Assembly (NCBI GenBank): GCA_964429805.1
Contig: CAYSDH010000063.1
Location: 1 to 18,028 of the forward strand
Direction: 5' to 3'
DNA length: 18,028 nucleotides
Source of the DNA: CAYSDH01 sp964429805
Lineage (GTDB): Bacteria; Bacteroidota; Bacteroidia; Flavobacteriales_D; JABDKJ01
A program made the position numbers and the translations under genes. The notes beneath the pieces were generated by a model that worked only from the letters and a program-made list of their open reading frames with translations, had not been told where the DNA came from and did no database searches. Position 1 is the first letter of the stretch. The number at the start of each line of letters is the position of its first letter. Positions 11,101 to 17,300 of this stretch are shown here, piece by piece.

Positions 11101-14043
11101 GTTGATGGACCTATTACAGGAAACTGCCCATCTAGCTTTGTAAGAAGCTGGACAGCAACTGACGGATGTTGTAACACAGCAACTCATGATCAGACAATAA
11201 CTATTGTAGATGAAACTGCACCAGTTATCGCAGTTCCTGGAAACGTAACGATTGACTGTTCTGCTTCTACAGCAGTATCGGCTAATGGAAACGCAACTGC
11301 TACTGACGCGTGTGGAGATGTGACTATCAGCCATGTTGATGGCCCGATGTCAACGACTTGTCCTTACTCGTTTACTAGAACGTTTACAGCAACTGACGCA
11401 TGTGGAAACACAAGCACGGGTGACCAGATCATCACAATAGAAGACAACACAGCTACTACTGTGGTAAGCGCACCTGCTGATCTTGTTGGAGATTGCAGTA
11501 ACGGAAACATCCCAACAGATGCCGCTACGTTTGCTGACAATTGTGACGACAACCTATCTGTTGTGTATGCTGAGCAGAACAACGATTTGTCTTGTGGATA
11601 TGAAGTAGTAAGAACATGGACTGCAACAGATGCGTGTGGTAACTCTGTTACTGCGACACAGACTGTCACATTTAATGACATTGTGAACCCAGCATTTACA
11701 AATGCTCCGGCTAACGCGACAGTTCAGTGCGAGGCAATTCCAGCTCCGGCTCAATTGACTGCAACTGATAACTGTGACAATGCGGTAGAAGTAACATACA
11801 ATGGTCAGACAACAACTACGGGATGTCCATTTACTATTACACGATCATGGACTGCTACAGACGATTGTGGTAACAGTGCAGATCATACGCAAGTTATTAC
11901 TGTTGAAGACAACACGAGCCCACAGATGATTGGTGTGCCAGCTGACATAACTGCCCAGTGTGGTGCAGTGCCAGCAGCAGCTATCGTGTCAGCTATTGAC
12001 AACTGTGATGACAATGTTCAGATTTCTATGGAAGAGCAGACAATGAGTGCTTCTTGCCCACAGATAATCGTAAGAACATGGACTGCAATAGACGCATGCG
12101 GCAACATCGCTACTGCTCAGCAGACTATCACGTATGACGACACTCAGGCTCCGACAATCGCTGGACCAGCAGACGCTGTTCTTGATTGCTCAAATGCAGA
12201 TACAGATGTGTCTACCACTGGGATGGCTTCTGCGACTGACAATTGTGATGACGAAGTGGCAATAACATTTGTTGATGGACCTGTATCAGGAGATTGCCCT
12301 CAGTCATTTGTAAGAACATTTACTGCGACTGACGGATGTGGAAACATCTCTACTGCCCAGCAGACTATTACGATAGTTGATGAGACAGCGCCTTCGTTAA
12401 CTGCACCAGCCGATATCACTATCGAGTGCACTGACATCACAGCGCCTATCAACACTGGTCAGGCTATTGCTACTGACGCGTGCTCTGGACTTCAAGTGAG
12501 CTTCACTGACGGCCCTGTGAACGGTACGTGTCCCTCTTCATTCAACAGAACATGGGTAGCTACTGACGGATGTGGTAATGTGACTGAAGCAATTCAGGTA
12601 ATCACAATCATAGACACTCAAGCACCGACTGTGAGCAATGCTCCTGCAGACGTGAGCTACGAGTGTAATGAGAACATTCCATCAGCAGACGCAACATTTG
12701 TAGATAACTGCGATAGCAATCCGACTGTAAGCTTTAATGAAGCGAACAATGACCTCGGATGTGGATTTGAACTAGTGAGAACGTGGACAGCGACTGATGC
12801 GTGTGGTAACTCAACATCACATGTTCAGACAATCACTGTGATTGACACACAAGCTCCAGCATTTACCAATGCTCCTGCTAATGTGACTGTAGAGTGTATT
12901 AATATACCAGCTGTTGAAGCTGTGTCTGCGACTGACAACTGTGATGCCAATGTAGTAGTGACATATAATGGTCAGACTCAAACATCAGGATGTCCATTCA
13001 CAATCACACGTTCTTGGACTGCAGTTGATGAGTGTGGTAACACTGTTGATCACAGTCAAGTGATTACGGTTGTTGACACTACGGCACCTGAATTATTAAA
13101 TGTGCCTGCATCTGTATCTGTAGACTGTGGAAGTATTCCTGCAGCAGCAACAGTATCAGCTATCGACAACTGTGATGACGATGTGCAGATTAGCTTTAAC
13201 GAAGAGACAAGCGAAGGTGACTGCCCATATACAATCACACGTACATGGACAGCAACTGATGCATGTGGAAACGAGACGCTTGATTCACAAGTAATTACTG
13301 TGAGCGATACACAAGCGCCAGTATTTGAAGATCACGAGGCACAACTCACTATATTATGTGACCAGTTAGATTCTGTAACTATACCAGTTACTGATGACTG
13401 TTCTGAGGTAGAGGTGTCTGTTGAGGATGTGACATTCTCTGGAAGCTGCTACGGTACTATCGAGAGAACATTTACAGCTACTGATGCATGCGGTAACTCA
13501 AGCACCACTGTGATTTACCTCTTCTTGACTGATGAAGTATCACCACAGTTTACTTCAGGTCCTAGCGACATGCAGATAGATTGCGGAGAGCCTATCCCAG
13601 CAGTTCAGACGCCAGTGGCGATAGACAACTGTGATGATGAGCTTGACTACGAGTTTACTGAAATTCAGTCTGGTACTGACTGTCCTTACGTAATCACTCG
13701 TACGTGGACTGCAACTGATGAGTGTGGTAACGAAGCAATATACATTCAGACTATTACTGTTGTAACAAATGTGGCTACGGATAACATACTTTCAAATGCG
13801 TATCCAAATCCATTTGACAACAACTTGACACTGTCGTTTGTTGTTCCTGAAGACGGATTTGTAGTGTTTGAGGTATACAACCAGATGGGTCAGGTAGTAG
13901 AAACTATATTTAAAGGATATGCCTTAGGTGGTATCGAGTATCAGTTTACCATCTCCTCTGACAGCTGGTCAGATGGTTCATACACAAGTCGACTTATTAT
14001 GGACGAAAGTGTACAGACTACTAGAATAGTTAAGAACAAGTAA
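2161..14043 (+). CDS. Giant T9SS-exported modular surface protein (HYR-like / SdrD_B-like putative adhesin)
   Basis: The product has 3960 residues, with no frameshift or internal stop. Order of parts: an N-terminal extension (1-28); a signal peptide core at about 29-51 (hydrophobic 33-49, likely cut after VQA51); an Ig-like domain with the VRFQVDG motif (about 68-181); two beta-rich domains (184-342 and 343-447); an unrecognised domain (451-610); a PKD-like domain (611-852) split by a 163-residue insert; a HYR-like domain (862-1108) split by about 185 residues; one HYR module; SdrD_B-like repeat 1 (1187-1311); three HYR modules; SdrD_B-like repeats 2-8 (1550-2435); eighteen HYR modules (2436-3871); and a T9SS sorting domain (about 3873-3960). 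HYR modules carry the motif RTWTATDACGN and four conserved Cys, probably two disulfides. SdrD_B repeats carry D-x-N-x-D-G-x-x-D loops, probably calcium-binding. Predicted role: a long extracellular rod for attachment or gliding/biofilm; the ligand is unknown. It is transcribed alone, between its own promoter and terminator. The start is ATG 2161, with ATG 2245 (M29) as the alternative. Confidence 0.9.
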   Translation: MNTINTKVQGRLCPWQISSKSFTKQKHTMGTLRLLMAFVVSFCSVTMTVQAENAEAVNASESYDSEESCGTISGVHIYDQSSDQSVYGPIQNGDQIALSSLPAQYYLVTEVSGNIESVRFQVDGYDITENTLLYTFPSGAENGNSWAGSVGIHNLTATAYSLDNKGGQECGSLSLQFELTGSTACDAPLTIDQWNMTNGGTVCNDDFASTIDSHYQSNNLDLISFGDPTCADACVSGVSITFNLAACDYSNSSSNPSNVNVNYPIELNGVVIGHFNPTELPCTYNVCESGSNHTQFFTIDPNNFNKNGNNVLDLNFVDYSTNNGGLQHICVANLVLDFTTSPCGSSCDNVTDPGSIYSNNMVCAGTPITINSSSLPSGGSGAIEYVWLVNPNEASFDGATAIISNTPSLTISPTESGWYRRCARRSGCEDYDGETNWVHIQAENCGIVAPSAPTCSAGALLWQNNVDINNLSGSYGIPQSDVRFVDGSTTIFCIPGPYPAAFNSAVTLNIDEAVSWDGYNYRVNVNQDYEQWKIIFKKDGVVQYESQYTPDIGDNAFSSEWSGALDQNIFLPNGTDEICLVHIEDDTYGEGSFSSANSVVPSSVCISAISTCDLTVDLGPDRSTCGQDVALTPTVSGLTDCPETCEYQVSPPDRCQDGNSFVFYINNAPGGSAFSSNDATFVTHSDGTAQFQATATNGTDNVVVDITYSNYTTTSPSDSPKENICETTNTAGWSYYQTTTGTVVSENHGSYTVSRRGPSFQLGNTAMHIAPGFGGSGWFNFHGGDGTYIHGDVNVKLSETCTTVTNNDLSYEWSNGATTESISVSQSGTYSVTVTDCNGCTASDNVTVTITDAPVITPIGLDDNEITVECGSDFPAVTFNNGTVTSYEEYSADKVCKIDLSTHPNYNWTNFWFHQFPEAYNKHFVWSDGYVIINDDQTVELKGKVENVELPGSGFLIHYYFETLQNHSDWIAGGGYANGDSEAANRQYAAVDFNKPNSIVGYGEFANSDLQLTSAGDLAHMDIGPRNVYGGYGFGFWIDYEGTVNGMPAGTSTGLSGANHNDMYSALNECSSDLGNDCYQRVIREWTVEDACGVECTFIQSVILEDSQAPTLINSPEDMTISCNEGPGNDMATFDDACDEELDVDFTENSVTNNDGSVTITRTWVATDDCDNSTTHVQTITVAPCDVNVGDYVWYDNNQDGIQDANEPPVPGVTVNLIGPGPDGLFHTADDVIVDTQVTDGNGLYLFEDVTPGTYCIEFLASTLPADYVFTAQNQGGNDATDSDVDPVGKTDSFTVVAGAEDDLTYDAGIYTCQDIIVSSEPADMTISCDETVPAPVEPTFTDGFGTAISVAFSETVNDLDCGEEIIRTWTGTSQCGESLTVDQVISIVDTESPVIAFTPEDVTISCNDPLPSLLFQFQDNCDFNLELTMNTETQDLGCGNVMYTFTQTATDDCGNSVSGSVSVTRIDDEGPAVVSGPADMNLSCEETVPAPEAPVFEDACDGDVTVTFDEQTSTDNNAVTTVTRTWTATDECGNSTTYEQTITIAPCDVNVGNYVWYDNNQDGIQDADELPVEGVSVNLIGPGPDGIFHTADDVIVDTQVTDENGLYLFTSVDPGTYCIEFLESTIPADFVFTAQDQGGNDETDSDVNETGKTTSFTVVAGQDDDLTWDAGIYNPVNVGDFVWYDDNQDGIQDPNELPVSGVTVTLIGPGPDGLFHTADDEIIDTQVTDSNGEYLFEDVAPGDYCIEFIEATIPSDYVFTAQDQGGDDAEDSDVDENGKTTSFTVVGGQDDDLTWDAGIYEPVNVGDFVWNDVDQDGIQDADEEPVPGVTVTLIGPGPDGIFHTADDEIVDTQVTDSNGEYLFEDVVPGTYCIEFLESTIPADFVFTAQDQGGNDAQDSDVDESGKTTSFTVTGGQDDDLTWDAGIYLPVNVGNYVWYDNNQDGIQDSNELPVEGVTVVLYGPGPDGLFHTADDITVDTQVTDADGLYLFEDVDPGMYCIEFIEATLPTDFVFTNADQGGDDTIDSDASENGKTLPFTVTGGQDDDLTWDAGIYEPINVGDYVWYDVDQDGIQDPNESPVEGVTVTLIGPGPDGIFHTADDEIVDTQVTDANGEYLFEDVAPGTYCIEFIESTLPADFIFTAQDQGGDDTQDSDVDEDGKTSSFTVTGGQDDDLTWDAGIYSPVNVGDFVWYDNDFDGVQDPNEAPVEGVTVNLIGPGPDGLFHTADDVIVDTQITDTNGEYLFEDVAPGTYCIEFDSSTLPNDYFFTAQNQGGDDAQDSDVDADGKTTSFTVTGGQGDALTWDAGIYSPVNIGNYVWFDDNQNGIQDPSENPVSGVTVQLYGPGPDGLFHTADDILIDTQVTDPNGEYLFEDVDPGMYCIQFVESTIPADYFFTSGNQGADDSVDSDVDGAGKTGAFNVVSGQDDDLTWDAGITTCSDITVEPMPAPLNLECDETVPAPVEPNFVDPFDDNLTVTYSEVTNQLACGYEIVRTWTATNYCGNIMTANQVVTVTDTQAPVITFAPQDVVISCNDPLPALIFQFQDNCDNSLSLSTESESQVLNDCGDIEYTFTHTATDDCGNSVSGSVKVTIVDDEAPVLIAPADLEADITCEEADYPTALEYIAGTLTAMEAHAFEASIGQIFAQSDIIPLGVTDNCDDDVAWEAQPLQIDYNVSCPIKAKLICQFVAVDDCGNVSDTLTTVVNIVDQEAPVLEGVPADITMSCGEAPAPANVIATEDCSTVLDVIYTEDIQSASCPISIIRTWTAIDGCGNETSASQTITISDTEAPVLSGVPADVSGECADIPVAPVVTATDNCGDVDVVFSENDQSVGCNINIVRTWTATDACGNVSTQSQSIIFNDSEAPVLSGVPADISGQCGPIPVPADVQGSDNCADIIVEFAEVNQSSGCIVDITRTWTATDDCGNTTSQSQTIYYEDTTAPQMIAPADITVDCADMDLSPAITGLASAVDNCDDDVDMNFVDGPITGNCPSSFVRSWTATDGCCNTATHDQTITIVDETAPVIAVPGNVTIDCSASTAVSANGNATATDACGDVTISHVDGPMSTTCPYSFTRTFTATDACGNTSTGDQIITIEDNTATTVVSAPADLVGDCSNGNIPTDAATFADNCDDNLSVVYAEQNNDLSCGYEVVRTWTATDACGNSVTATQTVTFNDIVNPAFTNAPANATVQCEAIPAPAQLTATDNCDNAVEVTYNGQTTTTGCPFTITRSWTATDDCGNSADHTQVITVEDNTSPQMIGVPADITAQCGAVPAAAIVSAIDNCDDNVQISMEEQTMSASCPQIIVRTWTAIDACGNIATAQQTITYDDTQAPTIAGPADAVLDCSNADTDVSTTGMASATDNCDDEVAITFVDGPVSGDCPQSFVRTFTATDGCGNISTAQQTITIVDETAPSLTAPADITIECTDITAPINTGQAIATDACSGLQVSFTDGPVNGTCPSSFNRTWVATDGCGNVTEAIQVITIIDTQAPTVSNAPADVSYECNENIPSADATFVDNCDSNPTVSFNEANNDLGCGFELVRTWTATDACGNSTSHVQTITVIDTQAPAFTNAPANVTVECINIPAVEAVSATDNCDANVVVTYNGQTQTSGCPFTITRSWTAVDECGNTVDHSQVITVVDTTAPELLNVPASVSVDCGSIPAAATVSAIDNCDDDVQISFNEETSEGDCPYTITRTWTATDACGNETLDSQVITVSDTQAPVFEDHEAQLTILCDQLDSVTIPVTDDCSEVEVSVEDVTFSGSCYGTIERTFTATDACGNSSTTVIYLFLTDEVSPQFTSGPSDMQIDCGEPIPAVQTPVAIDNCDDELDYEFTEIQSGTDCPYVITRTWTATDECGNEAIYIQTITVVTNVATDNILSNAYPNPFDNNLTLSFVVPEDGFVVFEVYNQMGQVVETIFKGYALGGIEYQFTISSDSWSDGSYTSRLIMDESVQTTRIVKNK
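4096..4584 (+). other. Domain inserted inside a PKD-like fold (residues ~646-808 of the first giant protein)
   Basis: The flanks read as the two halves of one PKD-like domain: VDLGPDRSTCGQDVALTPT before, and YEWSNGATTESISVSQSG to the DCNGC strand after. Between them lies a 163-residue module that starts after CPETC (C641, C645) and ends near LSETC (C801). Inside are SPKENIC, WSYYQ, RRGPSFQLG, GFGGSGW and HGDVNVKLSE. A clear homolog is nested at the same place in a PKD-like domain of the neighbouring giant protein (16239-16745). I do not recognise a named family. Confidence 0.7.
4816..5370 (+). other. Domain inserted inside a HYR-like fold (residues ~886-1070 of the first giant protein)
   Basis: A HYR-like module begins at EITVECGSDFPAVTF (C869) and resumes at CYQRVIREWTVEDACG (1078-1093). 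About 185 residues of unrelated, aromatic-rich sequence lie between (for example NWTNFWFHQFPEAY, GSGFLIHYYFE, DWIAGGGYANGD, GGYGFGFWIDYEG). The insert is bracketed by C896 and C1070. Its family is not recognised; the aromatic and Gly-rich beta pattern would suit a ligand-binding sandwich, but that is inference. Confidence 0.6.
5719..6093 (+). repeat. SdrD_B-like repeat 1 (isolated copy)
   Basis: This is residues 1187-1311, running from VNVGDYVWYDNNQDG to DLTYDAGIY. It contains the calcium-loop-like DNNQDGIQD, the GPDGLFHTADD motif and the YCIEF strand. It belongs to the same family as the tandem array at 6808-9465 but is separated from it by three HYR-like modules. Confidence 0.85.
6808..9465 (+). 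repeat. Tandem array of seven SdrD_B-like repeats, 381-bp period
   Basis: Repeats 2-8 start at 6808, 7189, 7570, 7951, 8332, 8713 and 9094, each exactly 381 bp (127 residues) after the last, with no length variation. Each runs (V/I)N(V/I)G(D/N)(F/Y)VW ... DGIQD ... GPGPDG(L/I)FHTADD ... DTQ(V/I)TD ... YCI(E/Q)F ... DLTWDAGI. GPDG-x-FHTADD is invariant. The first acidic loop is DNNQDGIQD in repeats 2 and 5, with variants elsewhere; repeat 8 has DDNQNGIQD (D to N). In Gram-positive Sdr proteins this family forms rigid, calcium-stabilised rods, so the array is probably a stiff spacer. Confidence 0.9.
10978..13314 (+). repeat. Higher-order repeat: five HYR-like modules duplicated (390 + 389 residues)
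   Basis: Modules starting at residues 2940, 3020, 3098, 3176 and 3253 correspond in order to those starting at 3330, 3410, 3488, 3565 and 3642. Lengths match almost exactly (80/78/78/77/77 against 80/78/77/77/77). Pairs share private motifs: DGP(I/V)(T/S)G(N/D)CP with SFVR; DGP with CP in the second; NNDL(S/G)CG(Y/F)E in the third; FTNAPAN with VTYNGQT and GCPFTITRSWTA in the fourth; VSAIDNCDD(N/D)VQIS in the fifth. DNA has diverged, so the duplication is not recent. The unit boundary is at 12148. Confidence 0.8.
13777..14040 (+). other. T9SS C-terminal sorting domain of the first giant protein
   Basis: Residues about 3873-3960 match the Por secretion-system tail: NAYPNPFDNNLTLSF, then VFEVYNQMGQVVE, then SDGSYTSRLIMDESVQ and TTRIVKNK at the very end. 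This domain directs outer-membrane translocation by the type IX system and is normally cleaved on export, with attachment to the surface in many cases. Confidence 0.88.
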
Positions 14044-14064
14044 AAAGAAATAATATTCAATTCT

Positions 14065-14096
14065 AAAGTCCTCTGCGCAAGCAGGGGGCTTTTTTT
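14065..14096 (+). terminator. Intrinsic terminator after the first giant adhesin gene
   Basis: A 12-bp stem (14065-14076 with 14081-14092, two G-U wobbles) closes a GCAA tetraloop of the GNRA type and is followed by a run of seven T at 14090-14096. It lies 21 bases after the stop codon at 14041-14043. It should separate the two giant genes into different transcripts. Confidence 0.88.
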
Positions 14097-14270
14097 GTGC
14101 CCTAAAACGTGATTTCTATTGGCTTCGGCTACTTGTTCTGAGGCAACCAGACCGGACCCAACTCTCTTTAAAACAGCTATTTATTGCTCTTGTTAAAAAC
14201 ACAAAGGTCAATTCAACCTGATTTAACATCACTTTGACGTGATTATTACACGATTCATCGACATTTTTTC
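14097..14270. other. Intergenic stretch between terminator and second promoter
   Basis: No gene is supported on either strand. A short inverted repeat, CGTG (14238-14241) and CACG (14249-14252), lies about 20 bases upstream of the promoter and could be an operator half-site pair, but at 4 bp it may be chance. Nothing else is evident. Confidence 0.4.
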
Positions 14271-14301
14271 TTGACAGGCTCTGATTTACGGCATAGTTTT
14301 G
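14271..14301 (+). promoter_or_regulatory. Bacteroidota-type promoter of the second giant adhesin gene
   Basis: TTGACA at 14271-14276 and TAGTTTTG at 14294-14301 (TAnnTTTG) are 17 bases apart. Spacer bases also resemble those of the promoter at 2062-2093: GGC then TCT after TTGACA, and GGCA directly before the -7 box. The -7 box ends 57 bases before the ATG at 14358. Confidence 0.75.
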
Positions 14302-14305
14302 CACA

Positions 14306-14332
14306 ACGTATGGGCAAGCTATGCTCATACGT
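14306..14332 (+). promoter_or_regulatory. Strong hairpin at the 5' end of the second giant adhesin transcript
   Basis: ACGTATGGGCA (14306-14316) pairs with TGCTCATACGT (14322-14332): 11 bp with one G-U and a 5-base loop, AGCTA. It starts 5 bases after the -7 box, so it would sit at or just across the transcription start. It could be a 5'-stabilising stem-loop in the mRNA or an operator for a dimeric regulator at the DNA level. Confidence 0.55.
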
Positions 14333-14357
14333 ACAGATTTATCATTGAAAATACGCT

Positions 14358-17300
14358 ATGAACAATTTCTACAATGAGCCTGTTGACGACAAGAATGATT
14401 GTCTTGGACATGCTCCAATTATATTTCCTAATTCAAAGAATAACGCTATGAAAGCAAATGCTTACTTCATGGCCCTAATCGTTGTGATCTTCACAGCATT
14501 TATGATACCATCTAATGGTATTGCAAATGCTAACAACGCAGGGCTTAACGGAGCCGAGAACGGGATGACCTGTTCGCTGACTCTACCTACCTTATATTCA
14601 TCAGATGGTTGTGCTCAACTTTCTTCTTTCCCATACTCATCGTATGGTCAAGTAGAATTCTTTTGGGCTGAAAACAATCAAGGATCTATTAATGCTATCA
14701 CAGGATATCAGATTAATGGAGACTTGAGCTATTGCCCATCCGAGTCTGGACTTTTTAGAATCTGTGCACGTGTCGTTGGTTGCACCCAGATTTATGAGTC
14801 TGGTGACGTATATGTACACGTTACCCCAGACGCTCCAGAGTGCTATGACGTTCTTGTCAACTACGATGGAGACTGTGATGACCCTAATGATAGCTTTCAC
14901 CCATCTGAGATTTCTCCAGTAATTGCTACTGCTTCTCAGTTGGCACCTCAAAATGGCGCGGACAACGCATCATGTGAAGGTGGCATCATCTGCATCAACA
15001 CGCAGGTGAAAGAATGGGAGATGACAATCACATTTGCTGATTACGCAACAATCTCTGGATTTTCTGCTGAGTTTCTTTTCCCAGTTGACCTTCCTACTGC
15101 AGGAGGTTCAGCAAATTCGGGATCATGTACTGAGTTTCAGTATGACGCTGACTTCATATTAAATGGAGTACAGATTGAAGAAGTAAATGGTTTCATATAC
15201 AAGGATGTAATCACTTCTGAAAATGTACTTCTCTCTGCTCCTCTTAATGTAGGACCTGGAGATGTTCTCGTTATTGATATTGACGATGAGCTTGGTACTC
15301 CTGAATGTGCATTGTTTGAGCTAGCCGGTCTTCAAGTAAGAGGATGCGAAGCTCCAACTACTGACCCATGCGTAGACTTTACAGTTGACGCTGGTCCTGA
15401 CTTGACTACATGTAATGAGGATGTGACTTTAACTGCAATGACTTCTGGAGCTGCTCCATGTGTTTCTTGCACACCTACAGACCTTGTAACATACAGCGGA
15501 AATTGTGACGACCCACTTGATTGTCTTGTGGCATCTGACTACAGCGCTGCAATTAGCTCTGTAGATGGCGTATGCCCAACGGGTAACATCAACCAAGCAT
15601 CATGTCTAAATGACATTATCTGCATTTCTTCTATGTATAATGATTGGGACTTTAGCCTAACAGCAGCAAGCCACATTCAAGTTGACGGGATTAGCGCTGA
15701 CTTCTGGTACCCAACCGATGGAAGTAATGCAGGTGGAACAGGAAACTTGTCTTCTTGTCCAACTACGTATTTCTACAATGTTCACTTTTATAAGAATGGT
15801 GCTCTTGTTGAGTCTGTTTCTGGAAGTGTTAATGAGAATGCGATTACAACTCAAAACGTCAATACACTCAACCCAATTGAGCTTAATGCAGGTGACACTT
15901 ATACTGTAGTAATTGACGGACAACCTACTAACGCTGACTGTGACCTCTTTGAGCTTGCAGGTCTTCGTGTTGTTGGATGTACTGACCCTGTAGTTGTTTC
16001 TGATGACTTGACTTACGCTTGGTCTACAGGTGAGACTACTGAGTCTATCACTACTAACACCGCTGGAACTTACACTGTAACAGTGACTGATTGCCACGGA
16101 TGTACAGCTACTGACTCTGTAACTATTACAGGTAATGACTTAGTAGTTACTGCTTCTGATGATGTGGAACTTTGCATCGGAGAGTCTGCTGACCTTTCAG
16201 CTTCTACTACTGGCGAAAGCGATTGCTTTGACTGTTGTGGTAAGACTGTCTACAATACTCAAGGGTGTACTACTCACGATTATGTATTCTTCTTGTCTAA
16301 TGGCGCTGGTGTATACAGAGCATATACAGGTACGAACATGACATGGGAAGAGTGTGACGGTGTCGCTCACTTCACAACTACTGCTACTTATGACGAAGGT
16401 GGAGTATTTGATCAGTATCTAGTTGACGTTTACTTTAGTGGTAAAACGACAACAGCTCCTGCTGGTTCACCTAAAGAAAATGCGTGTAACGGTAATTCAG
16501 ATGACAACAACGACTGGACATACTACCAAAACACATTCGGAACTGCTTACAACGTAGGTACTGGTTCTTCAATTTCTCTATCACGCAGAGGAGCAGCATT
16601 CCAAGTTGGAATTGATGCAAACGAAAGATCAGAAGGATTTGGAGCTTCAGGTTGGTTAAACACTGATGATTCATACTTTATTTATGGTGACATCAATGTG
16701 ATGCTCAGCGAAGGATGCTTCGGTGCTGGAAATTCAAACAACGAAGTGACTTACGAATGGTCTACTGGCGATGAAGGCCCTTCTATCTCAGTTACTCCTG
16801 ACGTTACAACTACATATACCGTAACATCAACAGATTGCAACGGATGTGTTGCTACTGATGAAGTAGTAGTTACTGTTAATGACCCTCAGCCATTTGAGCT
16901 TGCCGGAGGTGCTGAGTTCTGCCTTGATGGTACTCCTGACTTCTTAACTGACGCTGACCTTCAGGTGACTGGTACAGTTGCTGGTGAGGCTTCTAGCTTC
17001 GTTATTACAGAAGAAGACGGAACTATACTTGGTCTTCCTGGTACACTTGCTGATTTACAAGCTGTTGACTTTGATGGAGCTGGCGCAGGCACTTGTCTTG
17101 TATGGCACATTGCATACTACGGTTCTCTTAACGGAGCTGCTACTGGAATGAACGCTGCTGACCTTGAAGGTTGCTACGAGCTAAATGGCCCGATAGAGGT
17201 TGTAAGAACTCCAAGATCAATCATAGGTAACTACGTGTGGTCTGATGCCAACGGTAACGGCTGTCAAGATATCGATGAGCTTCCAGTTGAAAACGTAACG

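Noticed and set aside
2161..14043. Possible mobile element, phage or recently transferred island
   Set aside because: No transposase, integrase, terminal inverted repeat or tRNA attachment site was seen, and the promoters and T9SS tail fit the Bacteroidota host.
14116..14328. A 70-residue minus-strand open frame in the intergenic region
   Set aside because: It has no ribosome site, no domain-like composition, and it overlaps the promoter and hairpin of the second giant gene.
15657..16097. Minus-strand open frame of 146 residues within the second giant gene
   Set aside because: It is fully contained in a convincing + strand coding region with paralogous modules, and the Ser/Asn/Val-rich product is the antisense of Thr/Asp-rich adhesin codons.
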